Shown: positions 17,614-25,087 of the stretch, piece after piece
Layout of the letters: every line of letters starts with the position of its first letter
Numbering within the stretch: position 1 is the first letter of the stretch
From: Caulobacter soli
GTDB lineage: Bacteria > Pseudomonadota > Alphaproteobacteria > Caulobacterales > Caulobacteraceae
Direction: 5' to 3'
Length of the DNA: 64,000 bases
Assembly (NCBI RefSeq): GCF_011045195.1
Contig: NZ_CP049199.1
Span: 2,480,001 to 2,544,000, forward strand
Translations under genes and position numbers: made by a program
The notes under the pieces: model-generated
The model's input: the letters and a program-made list of their open reading frames with translations, nothing else
The model's database searches: none
Told to the model about the DNA's origin: nothing

Positions 17614-18762
17614 ATGGATAGGGTTCTTCTCCTCGACACCAACGTGTCCTCGGCGCCCATCCACCGATACCTGGTCGACGCGGGCTTCGAGGTCCATGTC
17701 GCCGGGCGAAATCCAGGCGACTTCCTCGCCAAGGTGAGCCCGAACTACGTCAATCTCGACTATTCCGACGTCGAGGCGACCTTGGCGCTCGTCGAGCGGA
17801 TGGAGGTGAAATACCTGATCCCTGGGTGCAACGACCTTTCCTACGACACCTGCGCCGCCATCAGCGCGCGGCGACCGTTTCCGGGCATCGACCCGGTGGA
17901 GGTCGTCCACACCCTGGGCAACAAGCAGGCGTTCCGTCGCTACGCCGCGCTGCACGACATTCCCGCCCCGCGCCAGATCGCCGAGGCGGACGCGGTCGCC
18001 GGCCGGTCGATCATCGTCAAGCCCGTGGACTCCTATAGCGGCCGTGGCGTCACGGCCCTGAACGCGCCGACGACGGACGAGATCGACACCGCGCTGGCCT
18101 TGGCGAAATCATTCTCCGCGACCGGCGCCTGCCTCATCGAAGAGTTCGTCGAAGGTCAGCTCTACAGCCACACCGCCTTCCTCGGCGAGGACGGCGTGGT
18201 CGCCGACTTCATCGTGGAGGAGCACGGGTCCATCAATCCGTTCGCTGTCGACACCAGCTGCCTGGTCCCCGACTTCGACCCGACGATGCTCGGCAAGGTC
18301 AGGGCGTCGATCGAACAGATCGCCCGCGACCTAAAGCTGACCTCGGGCCTGATCCACACCCAGTTCATTTCCGACGGCGACCGGTTCTGGCTCATCGAGA
18401 TCACCCGACGTTGCCCCGGCGACCTCTACAGCCTGCTGATTTCGCTTTCGACCGGCTTCGACTACGCGGAAAACTACGTCCGACCGTTCCTCGGCAAGCC
18501 TTTCAAGGACAGCGATCGACGTCAGAGCGCGATCCTGCGGCACACCATTACCCTGCGGGAAGCGCAGACGTTCGGATCGCTCCAGTTCCACCGGCCCATC
18601 CATATCGAAAAGTTCTTCCCGCAGTCGCTCGCCGGTGACCGGGTCGCGGTGTCTCCGTTCGCCCGTATCGGGATCCTCTTCGCCCGGACCGAGCCCGGCG
18701 CGGCGCTCGACGCGCTGATGAGCGCCACCTTGCGCGGCGAACTCTACTCGGTTCTCAGCTAG
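17614..18762 (+). CDS. ATP-grasp ligase
   Basis: This 382-aa protein has the pre-ATP-grasp domain (RVLLLDTNVSSAPIHRYL; VKYLIPGCNDLSYDTCAAIS), the ATP-binding lysines in IIVKPVDSYSGRGVTAL and the catalytic acidic end FWLIEITRRCPGDLYSLL. ATP-grasp enzymes join a carboxylate to an amine through an acyl phosphate, like carbamoyl-phosphate-synthase-type amino acid ligases. Here it could acylate the amino group made by the DegT enzyme, for example with an amino acid; that is inference. It lies 38 bases after the oxidoreductase and 13 bases before the FkbM gene, in one operon. Confidence 0.85.
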   Translation: MDRVLLLDTNVSSAPIHRYLVDAGFEVHVAGRNPGDFLAKVSPNYVNLDYSDVEATLALVERMEVKYLIPGCNDLSYDTCAAISARRPFPGIDPVEVVHTLGNKQAFRRYAALHDIPAPRQIAEADAVAGRSIIVKPVDSYSGRGVTALNAPTTDEIDTALALAKSFSATGACLIEEFVEGQLYSHTAFLGEDGVVADFIVEEHGSINPFAVDTSCLVPDFDPTMLGKVRASIEQIARDLKLTSGLIHTQFISDGDRFWLIEITRRCPGDLYSLLISLSTGFDYAENYVRPFLGKPFKDSDRRQSAILRHTITLREAQTFGSLQFHRPIHIEKFFPQSLAGDRVAVSPFARIGILFARTEPGAALDALMSATLRGELYSVLS

Positions 18763-18775
18763 GGTAGGAGGAGCG

Positions 18776-19870
18776 ATGACCAGCCAAGATTTCAGAGTCG
18801 CGGTGAACGCCGCGATCGACGCGCCGGCCGCCAACCAGGCGTTGGCCGAGGAACTGCTGTCGGGCGCGTCCAAGCGTCCGTGCTTCGTCATCGGGCGCAA
18901 CGAACAGGCTTCGGACCTGATCGGCAAAATCAGGCTGGACGGTCTCGTGGACGATTTCGCCGAGCCGGGCTCGACCTGGCGCGGGCTTGCGACCACCTCC
19001 ACCGCCCAGCTTCCCGCCGAAGCCGTCGTGGTCAACTGCTCGACCTCGATCAGCCCCGTCGCCGTCGAGCAAAGGATCAGGGCCGCCGGGATCGAGTCGA
19101 TCGTCTCGATCCATGAGCTCATTCACGCGGCGGCGGGCGCGATCGACCGGCCGCAGTTCGTCCAGGACCAGCGCCGCGATTGGGAAGTGTTCGAGGCGGA
19201 ATGGGGCGACATCTTCGCGAGCCTGGAGGACGAGCCGTCCCGGCGAACCCTGCTGGACCTCGTCCGCTACCGCCTGACAGCGAACGTCCAGTTCATGCAG
19301 GACTATGCTGTCCGTGTGAAGGACCAGTACTTCGAGCCGTTCCTCGATCTGCGCTCCGAAGTCTTCGTGGACGCGGGCGGCTTCGACGGCGACACGACCG
19401 AGGAGTTCTGTCGCCGGTATCCTGACTACCGCAAAGTGCATCTGTTCGAGCCGTCGCAACACAATATGCGCGCGGCGAAGGTCAGGCTCGCGGCCTATCG
19501 CGACATCATCTTCCATCCGGAAGGACTTTCCGACCAAGTCGGCAGCGTGACCTTCGACGTCGAATCCGGATCGGCCTCCGCCGTCACCTCGGGCGTGGGG
19601 GAGGAGGTTCAGATGACCACTCTGGACCTGGCCATCGCCGAGCCCGTGAGCCTGATCAAGATGGATCTCGAGGGATGGGAGCTGACCGCTCTGGCTGGAT
19701 GCGAGCGGCATATCCGCGACGATCGTCCCAAACTGGCCATCGCCGTCTATCACCGCGCCAGTGACTTCCGCACCGTGTGGCGATACGCCCGCTCCATCCA
19801 CCCAGACTACAAGGTGTATCTGCGACACTACACCCAGGGCTGGTCGGAAACCGTGATGTTCTTCGTCTGA
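18776..19870 (+). CDS. FkbM-family methyltransferase with extra N-terminal domain
   Basis: The 364-aa protein carries an FkbM methyltransferase domain in its C-terminal half: VFVDAGGFDGDTTEEF (SAM motif I, near residue 198), KVHLFEPSQHN and IKMDLEGWELTALAG (near 294). FkbM enzymes O-methylate sugars or natural products. The first 170 residues form a separate Rossmann-like part (CFVIGRNEQASDLIGKI; VVVNCSTSISPVAVEQRI) that I cannot assign. A strong AGGAGGAG site precedes the ATG. The gene sits mid-operon between the ATP-grasp enzyme and another methyltransferase. Confidence 0.82.
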   Translation: MTSQDFRVAVNAAIDAPAANQALAEELLSGASKRPCFVIGRNEQASDLIGKIRLDGLVDDFAEPGSTWRGLATTSTAQLPAEAVVVNCSTSISPVAVEQRIRAAGIESIVSIHELIHAAAGAIDRPQFVQDQRRDWEVFEAEWGDIFASLEDEPSRRTLLDLVRYRLTANVQFMQDYAVRVKDQYFEPFLDLRSEVFVDAGGFDGDTTEEFCRRYPDYRKVHLFEPSQHNMRAAKVRLAAYRDIIFHPEGLSDQVGSVTFDVESGSASAVTSGVGEEVQMTTLDLAIAEPVSLIKMDLEGWELTALAGCERHIRDDRPKLAIAVYHRASDFRTVWRYARSIHPDYKVYLRHYTQGWSETVMFFV

Positions 19871-19911
19871 CGGCGTAGCTCCGCCCAGGCCAATCTTCGA
19901 TCGGAGTCACC

Positions 19912-20718
19912 ATGAATCTCGAGCCCTCGGCGTCGACCCCCAGCCTCATCGAGAGCCCCGCTGAGTTGCTCGAGCGCTTCGAGTCCCACGCGCCTGGGCT
20001 GGTCCAGATCAAGCCCAAGGTCGTCTTCATGAAGATCGAAGCCAGCGATCCCGCGCCCGTTTCGATGAAGATCAACGTGCCCTCGAGCGGCATCGGCAGC
20101 GTCACCCTGCTCGAAGCCTCGGCGCTCGTGTCGCTGGTCAAGCTCGTCAAGCCGCGCAAGATCTTCGAGTTCGGGACCTTCCTAGGTTATTCCACGTCTC
20201 TGCTCGTCGAAAATTCAGCCGACGACTGCGCCGTCTATTCGCTCGATCTCGGCGACAGCCACGTGAGCGACAAGCCGCTGGCGGCCTTCGCCGAGGCGGA
20301 CCTGCGGAGCGACGGCGACATCAACGACGAATATCTGAGAGGCGCCCAGGGCGCGCGCGGCCCTCACTACACGACCGCCCTGTCGGCCGCCGATCGGTCC
20401 AGGCTGTCCTTGCTCCAACAGGACAGCCGCAAGTTCGATCCGGCGGACCATGGCCTGGAAGGCTCCGTCGACCTGGTGTTCGTCGACGGCGGCCATGACA
20501 CCGAAATCGTGACGATCGACACCGCCAACGCCCGCAAGATGGTCGGCGACAGCGGGGTCATTGTCTTTCACGACTTCAATTCGAACATCCACAGCGACGT
20601 GACGACCTTCGTGAACGGGCTGGCGAAGCACGAGGCCATCGTCTGCATCCAGCACACGATGTTGGCGATCCTGCTGGTCGGGCAGGCTGGCCGCGATTTC
20701 CTGAAGATCGGCGCCTAG
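19912..20718 (+). CDS. Class I SAM-dependent methyltransferase (Methyltransf_24 type)
   Basis: This 268-aa protein has KIFEFGTFLGYSTSLLVE as the SAM-binding loop near residue 85, VYSLDLGDSH, then LVFVDGGHDTEIVTIDTA and VIVFHDFNSN, the pattern of the CmcI/Methyltransf_24 group found in glycan and antibiotic clusters. It may O- or N-methylate the product of this operon. The desaturase start is 5 bases after its stop, so the two are probably translationally coupled. The acceptor is unknown. Confidence 0.8.
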   Translation: MNLEPSASTPSLIESPAELLERFESHAPGLVQIKPKVVFMKIEASDPAPVSMKINVPSSGIGSVTLLEASALVSLVKLVKPRKIFEFGTFLGYSTSLLVENSADDCAVYSLDLGDSHVSDKPLAAFAEADLRSDGDINDEYLRGAQGARGPHYTTALSAADRSRLSLLQQDSRKFDPADHGLEGSVDLVFVDGGHDTEIVTIDTANARKMVGDSGVIVFHDFNSNIHSDVTTFVNGLAKHEAIVCIQHTMLAILLVGQAGRDFLKIGA

Positions 20719-20723
20719 CCCCT

Positions 20724-21698
20724 ATGGCCGACGGCGACAGCGAGATCGGCGCGCGAAAGCTTCTTGATCGGGAGGCCTATCGCAAGCTGCTTGCCCGGCG
20801 GGACGGGCTGGCGACCATGCTTCTGCTGGCCAGGGCGGCCTTCCACGTCACGCTCCTGGCCTGCGCCAATCTCCTGTTTTCGACGGGCCATCTCGTCGTC
20901 GCCGTCCTGCTGCTGATCCCCCATTTCATGGCCTGGTCGTTCCTCGGCTGGGCTGGCGTCGGCCATGAGCTTTTCCACCGCTCGGTCTTCTCCGCGCGGT
21001 GGCTGAACCTCGTGCTGTTCCGGCTTTTCTCGATCCTGACCTGGAACAACTACGGCTACTTCGAGGTCACCCATCCGGCGCACCATCGCGGGACGCTTCG
21101 GGACGGCGACCTGGAGGCCAACCCGCACGGACGGCTGACGGTCCTTGGGACCCTGGCGCTGTTGACCATCGACGTCGGCGCTCTCTGGCGGCGGCTCCGG
21201 ATTCTCGTGTTGAACGCGGCTGGCATGGCCCCGGGGGGCGAGGCCGGCAAGGTGTTCGCGCCCGGCAGCGAAGCGTTCACTCAGCTGAAGACCGGCGCGC
21301 GCGCGGTTCTGGCGGGGCAGGCGCTGGTGATCCTGACCTGTCTGCTGTTCGGCTCGCCGTTCCTGGCCTTGGCGATTTCGCTCGCGCCCTTTTGCGTGAC
21401 CTTCCCCAATCGGACCCTGGCGGCGCTGCAGCACTTCAACCTGTCGGCGGACGAGGCCGATGGCGACTATGCGAGCTCAACCCGCACCGTGGTCCTGGAC
21501 CCGATCATCGGGTTCTTCTACGCGGACATGCACTACCACCTGGAGCACCATCATTTCCCCGCCATCCCGCACTACAACCTGCGTGGGGTGCATGAGGCCT
21601 TTCGGCAGGGCGGCAGGCATCGCCACATCGAGCACGGGTACTGGAACGGGGTGAAGATGCTGGCGCGGGAAGGCTTCTTCACGTCCCGAAAGACCTGA
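20724..21698 (+). CDS. Membrane fatty acid desaturase-type di-iron enzyme
   Basis: This 324-aa integral membrane protein has the three histidine boxes of the fatty acid desaturase/hydroxylase superfamily: HELFH (81-85), HPAHH (117-121) and HYHLEHHHFP (from 270). Hydrophobic spans surround residues 30-75 and 205-235. Members insert double bonds or hydroxyls into acyl chains, ceramides or carotenoids with O2. As the last gene of a sugar-modifying operon it may act on a lipid moiety of a glycolipid or lipopeptide. There is no clear ribosome site, and the start lies 5 bases after the previous stop. Confidence 0.85.
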   Translation: MADGDSEIGARKLLDREAYRKLLARRDGLATMLLLARAAFHVTLLACANLLFSTGHLVVAVLLLIPHFMAWSFLGWAGVGHELFHRSVFSARWLNLVLFRLFSILTWNNYGYFEVTHPAHHRGTLRDGDLEANPHGRLTVLGTLALLTIDVGALWRRLRILVLNAAGMAPGGEAGKVFAPGSEAFTQLKTGARAVLAGQALVILTCLLFGSPFLALAISLAPFCVTFPNRTLAALQHFNLSADEADGDYASSTRTVVLDPIIGFFYADMHYHLEHHHFPAIPHYNLRGVHEAFRQGGRHRHIEHGYWNGVKMLAREGFFTSRKT

Positions 21699-21727
21699 GC
21701 GGCCGGAAAACCTGATCGGAAAGGGCG

Positions 21728-23434
21728 CTAGGTCGAAGCCGTCCAACGGGCGAACATCTGGCGGAAGGCGTCCTCCACGATGCGCGTGAAGCCGGCCTCG
21801 TCGCGATAGGACGAGGTCTCGAACGCCGGGCGTATCCGCGAGCGCAGGCGGTCGAGCGCCTCGAAATCGGCGGTCAGATCGAGCGCGCGTTCCACATACT
21901 GATCCCAATCGTCGGCCACCAGTTCGGGAATGCCAAGGGGCAGCACCGTGCAGGCGCCGCTGCGCGCATAGTAGTTGTCACCCCTGTTCGACAGGACCGG
22001 CACGCCGTTGCCCAGCGCATCATGGGTCGTGGCTCCGCCGATGGCCGGCGAGGGGTCGAGGGCCAGGTCGATGTCCCGGAACTGAAGCAGGTAGTCGAGA
22101 CCCTTGCTCTCGCCCCGGAACTCCAACTGCTCGGGGTTCGCGCCATAGGCCGCGAAGCGCGCCTGTGTCACCCGCTGCAGCACCGGATCGGAGAAGTAGC
22201 TGTATTTGAGGACCAGCTTGGCGTCGGGGCGTCCGCGCAGGATTTGCGCCCAGGCCGCGACCGTTATCTCGTTCAGCTTGGCCGGGTTATTGAACGATCC
22301 GAAGGTGACATAGCCGTTCTTTAGGGCCGGGGTCGGGGCCGGATCCGGGCGGTTGGCCGCCGGACGACTGGGGCTCATCAGTTCGCCGAGGCTCCAGATT
22401 TCCTCGGTGAAGAGCGCCTCCGTCCCCGGAACGGCCATTCCGTCGCAGTGGAACACGTAGTCCATGCAGGCCAGGCCGGTGCTCTGCAGGAAGTTGATCC
22501 AGGCCACCTGAACGGGCGCGGGACGCAAGGAGAAGACCGGCAGGCAGCTACCGGCGGTGTGACCCCAGATATCGATCAGGATGTCGATCTTGTCGTCACG
22601 GACCATCGCCGCGATCCGCTCGCTTGGAAGGTCGCCGATCTTGCGCAGCTTGCAGGTGGCGGGAAGCTGTCCTTCGGCGTCGGGATCGGCGCAGTACAGG
22701 TGGACGTCGACCGCCTCGGGATCGTGCGCCTCGATGACCGGCAAAAGGAACTGGGTCACCTGGTTGCGCGTGAAGGTCGGGCCGATATAGCCGATGCGAA
22801 GAGGGCGGTCGGTGTCGCGCGCGTTCGTGAAGGTCACCGTGTGCGGCGCCAGGGGCGGGGCGTAGAGATCGCCCCACTTGCGGGATTCCTCGGCCATGCG
22901 CTCCGGGCCGAACCCGGCGATGAACACCGGGGTCAGCAGGAATTCGTGAATGATGGGATTGGCGAAGATGCCAGCCGCGGCGCCGAGGACTTCCACGGCC
23001 TCATGCAGACGGCCCTGATGCTGCAACGACAGGCCGTAGCTGACCATGATCTGGGGATCCAGCTTGTCGAAGTCGAGGCTGCGGCCAAGGGCCAGGCTGG
23101 CGGGCCCCATCAGCTTCATGCCGTAAGCCCGCAGGCCTATCTCGGCGCAGTAAGTCTTGTCGGTCTGGAAGCGGGCCATGTCGACATCGAGGGCGCGCAG
23201 GGCGGCCACCGAATGCAGAAGGCGCGCCTCCTCGAGCGCCGGCGTGGCGGCGTCCCAATCATTGGCGGCGACAAGGGCGCTGTAGAGCCAGTAGCGGGCT
23301 TCGTAGTTGGCCGGTTCGGCGCGGGCGATGGCGCGGAAGGCCTGGGCGGCGCCGTCGGGATCTCCTCCGAACAGGCGAGCCCTGCCGTCCGCGAGGCCGT
23401 GGCGTTGAGGCGCAGTGGCGAGGTCAGCGGACAT
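21728..23434 (-). CDS. TPR-containing O-GlcNAc transferase-like glycosyltransferase (GT41, SPINDLY type)
   Basis: A protein O-glycosyltransferase of about 568 aa. The N-terminal 170 residues are TPR-like helices (DPDGAAQAFRAIARAEPANYEARYW; HQGRLHEAVEVLGAAA). From about 195 comes the GT41 catalytic region with RIGYIGPTFTRNQVTQFLLP, DILIDIWGHTAGS, VQVAWINFLQSTGL, YVTFGSFNNPAKL and GGATTHDALGNGVPVLS. In Caulobacter a relative (FlmG) glycosylates flagellin, but whether this copy does so or uses the sugar made by the neighbouring operon is unproven. The start is taken as the ATG at 23434, with CGGAG upstream; an upstream ATG at 23479 adds an Arg/Ser-rich stretch and has no site. Confidence 0.88.
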   Translation of the reverse strand: MSADLATAPQRHGLADGRARLFGGDPDGAAQAFRAIARAEPANYEARYWLYSALVAANDWDAATPALEEARLLHSVAALRALDVDMARFQTDKTYCAEIGLRAYGMKLMGPASLALGRSLDFDKLDPQIMVSYGLSLQHQGRLHEAVEVLGAAAGIFANPIIHEFLLTPVFIAGFGPERMAEESRKWGDLYAPPLAPHTVTFTNARDTDRPLRIGYIGPTFTRNQVTQFLLPVIEAHDPEAVDVHLYCADPDAEGQLPATCKLRKIGDLPSERIAAMVRDDKIDILIDIWGHTAGSCLPVFSLRPAPVQVAWINFLQSTGLACMDYVFHCDGMAVPGTEALFTEEIWSLGELMSPSRPAANRPDPAPTPALKNGYVTFGSFNNPAKLNEITVAAWAQILRGRPDAKLVLKYSYFSDPVLQRVTQARFAAYGANPEQLEFRGESKGLDYLLQFRDIDLALDPSPAIGGATTHDALGNGVPVLSNRGDNYYARSGACTVLPLGIPELVADDWDQYVERALDLTADFEALDRLRSRIRPAFETSSYRDEAGFTRIVEDAFRQMFARWTAST

Positions 23435-23830
23435 GCGCGTCAAACTCCGGGAGGATGATCTCCGTTTGTCTTCGATCATGGTTAACGGGCGCTGAAGGCG
23501 CGGCGTCCGGCGAAGGCTTGTCGATGGCGCTTGGTTCTTGTCCGGATGGCCGGGGAGGGGCGCTCGGAGGTCTTTTAGGTTCGAGCCGGCCGGCGTGGAG
23601 CGAATATGACGACGCCGATCTTTGGATCGCCTGAGCGGCCATTCGGATTTGCAGCCGTCGCTTATCGCAAACGAGTGAGGAATATATTCCTATCTCAGGG
23701 GCTGTGGTTGTAAACGGCCGATTCCTAGCGCGCGGTGCTGAGTGCGTGGCAATTTCGACGACGCCTATGAGGGCCAAGGCGCTTGTTCTCGATGACGACG
23801 GCCTGATTGGCCTTCCGGATTTGTCGATGG
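23435..23830. other. Gene-free stretch between GT41 gene and transposon end
   Basis: No convincing gene is visible in these 396 bases. The stretch must contain the promoter of the GT41 gene. It also holds one AGGAATATATTCCT palindrome (23678-23691) like the two found just inside the transposon end. A reading frame of 155 codons on the minus strand lacks any recognisable domain and I do not call it. Confidence 0.6.
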
Positions 23831-23932
23831 TGTCACTGACTCCAATTATCGCGACAAATTTGTAGGAATATTTTCCTAAACTGAACCGCAATTGCCAACG
23901 CCACCCTCGTTGAATTTTCTGGAATATATTCC
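23678..23932. repeat. Three copies of an AGGAATATATTCCT-type palindrome
   Basis: The copies are 23678-23691 (AGGAATATATTCCT), 23864-23877 (AGGAATATTTTCCT) and 23921-23932 (GGAATATATTCC). They are strongly AT-centred in a GC-rich genome, so chance is unlikely. One lies outside and two lie inside the apparent transposon end at 23831. Function unknown; they could be operators or resolvase/partition-type binding sites. Confidence 0.7.
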
Positions 23933-24141
23933 TATTCTGGATACCTGAAACGCAATCGGCCGTTTATGAAAGGATTCAGCGACTTATGGCGCAAAAGGGA
24001 TAGCGGCTTTCATAATCCCCTTTCAAAATCTGCATGCCCAGAAGGCCGTTTTTGACGCCTCCGGGATCAATCTCAAAATTGGCCTCAAACCCTGCGATTG
24101 TCTCCAAACTCGCGAAAACTGGCTCCAAAATCCGCGACTAA
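23831..24141. repeat. Outer left end A: terminal repeat and TniA-type sites
   Basis: The tip TGTCACTGACTCCAATTATC at 23831 is followed by internal sites at about 24079-24100 (GGCCTCAAACCCTGCGA), 24098-24119 (TGTCTCCAAACTCGCGA) and 24118-24141 (TGGCTCCAAAATCCGCGACT). All share a (T)GNCTCCAAA-N-GCGA core. Multiple spaced sites of this kind are how TniA/TnsB-type transposases mark an end. Confidence 0.75.
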
Positions 24142-24171
24142 CTATTTCCGTCTTTTTGGGCGGCCGCCGGC

Positions 24172-24798
24172 CTATCCGCTCGCCGCGCCTCGAACTGGGC
24201 TCACTCCATCCTTAGCCGGACGCCTGTAGCGTTTTCGCAGATCGGTCGGTGCCTTGCCGAGCGATCGGTAGAGCGTCGATCGCGCGACGCCCAGCGTGTT
24301 TGCAACCTCCGCCCCCGTCGTTTCAGGGTCCGCCAGCAACCGCTTGGCATGGCCGAGCTGCTGCAAGGTCAACTTGGCCGGGCGACCACCCAATCGTCCC
24401 CGCGCCTTGGCGGCGGCTAGGCCCGCGACGGTCCTCTCACGAACTAAGTCCCGCTCCATCTCGGCCATTGCCGCCATGACATGGAAGAAGAACCGTCCCG
24501 CCGACGAGCCTGTGTCGATACCGTCCGTCAGGCTTGCGAACTGAATGCCACGCTTTTCCAGCTGCGCGGTGAATTCCACAAGCTGACGCACCGAGCGTCC
24601 CAGCCGATCCAGTTTCCAGACCATAAGCGTGTCGCCGGCGCGAAGATGCGAGAGCGCGTCCGTCATCCCGACCCGATCACCGCGGCCGCCGCTCGCGTGG
24701 TCCGTGAAGATCCGGTCGCAGCCGGCCTTAGTGAGCGCATCCACCTGGAGGTCGAGCCGCTGGTCCGCCGTCGAGACGCGTGCGTAGCCGATGATCAT
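24172..24798 (-). CDS. Serine recombinase / resolvase (Tn3 TnpR type)
   Basis: A site-specific recombinase of 208 aa that would resolve cointegrates or invert DNA. Catalytic domain: MIIGYARVSTADQ with the nucleophile S9, then WKLDRLGRSVRQLVEF and the long helix MAEMERDLVRERTVAGL. The C-terminal HTH is near 160-190 (TGAEVANTLGVARSTLYRSL). The ATG at 24798 is chosen because it begins the family motif exactly; upstream codons are non-conserved. The gene lies between the two left-end-like sequences. The second end (24882) is only 84 bases upstream of its start, where the res site of such a gene is expected. Tn402/Tn5053 elements are known to target res sites. Confidence 0.9.
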   Translation of the reverse strand: MIIGYARVSTADQRLDLQVDALTKAGCDRIFTDHASGGRGDRVGMTDALSHLRAGDTLMVWKLDRLGRSVRQLVEFTAQLEKRGIQFASLTDGIDTGSSAGRFFFHVMAAMAEMERDLVRERTVAGLAAAKARGRLGGRPAKLTLQQLGHAKRLLADPETTGAEVANTLGVARSTLYRSLGKAPTDLRKRYRRPAKDGVSPVRGAASG

Positions 24799-24881
24799 GC
24801 GTCCATTGTCCCAAAACCCGTGCCGACCACCAAATGCCGACGTTTGATTTCGCGACACAGTTTTCGGACCCCTCACGTTCA

Positions 24882-24998
24882 TGTCACTGACTCTTTAAAT
24901 TGCGACCGATACCTCAAGCAAGTGCCCGGGGGCAGCTGACTCTAAATTCCGCGATTGACTCCAAAATCTCAAAATCTGACTCCAAACTACGCGACTAA
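24882..24998. repeat. Inner left end B: terminal repeat and TniA-type sites
   Basis: TGTCACTGACTC at 24882 matches the first 12 bases of the outer ends. Further sites follow at 24937-24958 (TGACTCTAAATTCCGCGA), from 24955 (TGACTCCAAAATC) and 24976-24998 (TGACTCCAAACTACGCGACT). This is a complete end array of its own and not a stray match. It makes the element either nested or a product of two insertions. Confidence 0.75.
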
Positions 24999-25087
24999 TT
25001 TAGGGCTAGCTTTGACTCTTCTCGGACCTTGGGAGGGTCCGGTTACGGCTGGGACCATTCGAGGAAATGGACAGAACACTTCGACCT

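Noticed and set aside
20715..21434. 239-codon frame opposite the desaturase gene
   Set aside because: The desaturase frame has all three histidine boxes; the antisense product is a Gln/Arg/Glu-rich low-complexity sequence.
24842..24872. Full Tn3-family transposon around the resolvase at 24172
   Set aside because: Only one GGGGTC-type tip is visible and there is no Tn3 transposase or second tip nearby, so only a possible remnant is noted.
24937..24998. Short CRISPR-like array at the inner left end
   Set aside because: The repeated TGACTCCAAA units are too close (about 20 bases), imperfect and part of a transposon end that also appears at 23831 and 43143.
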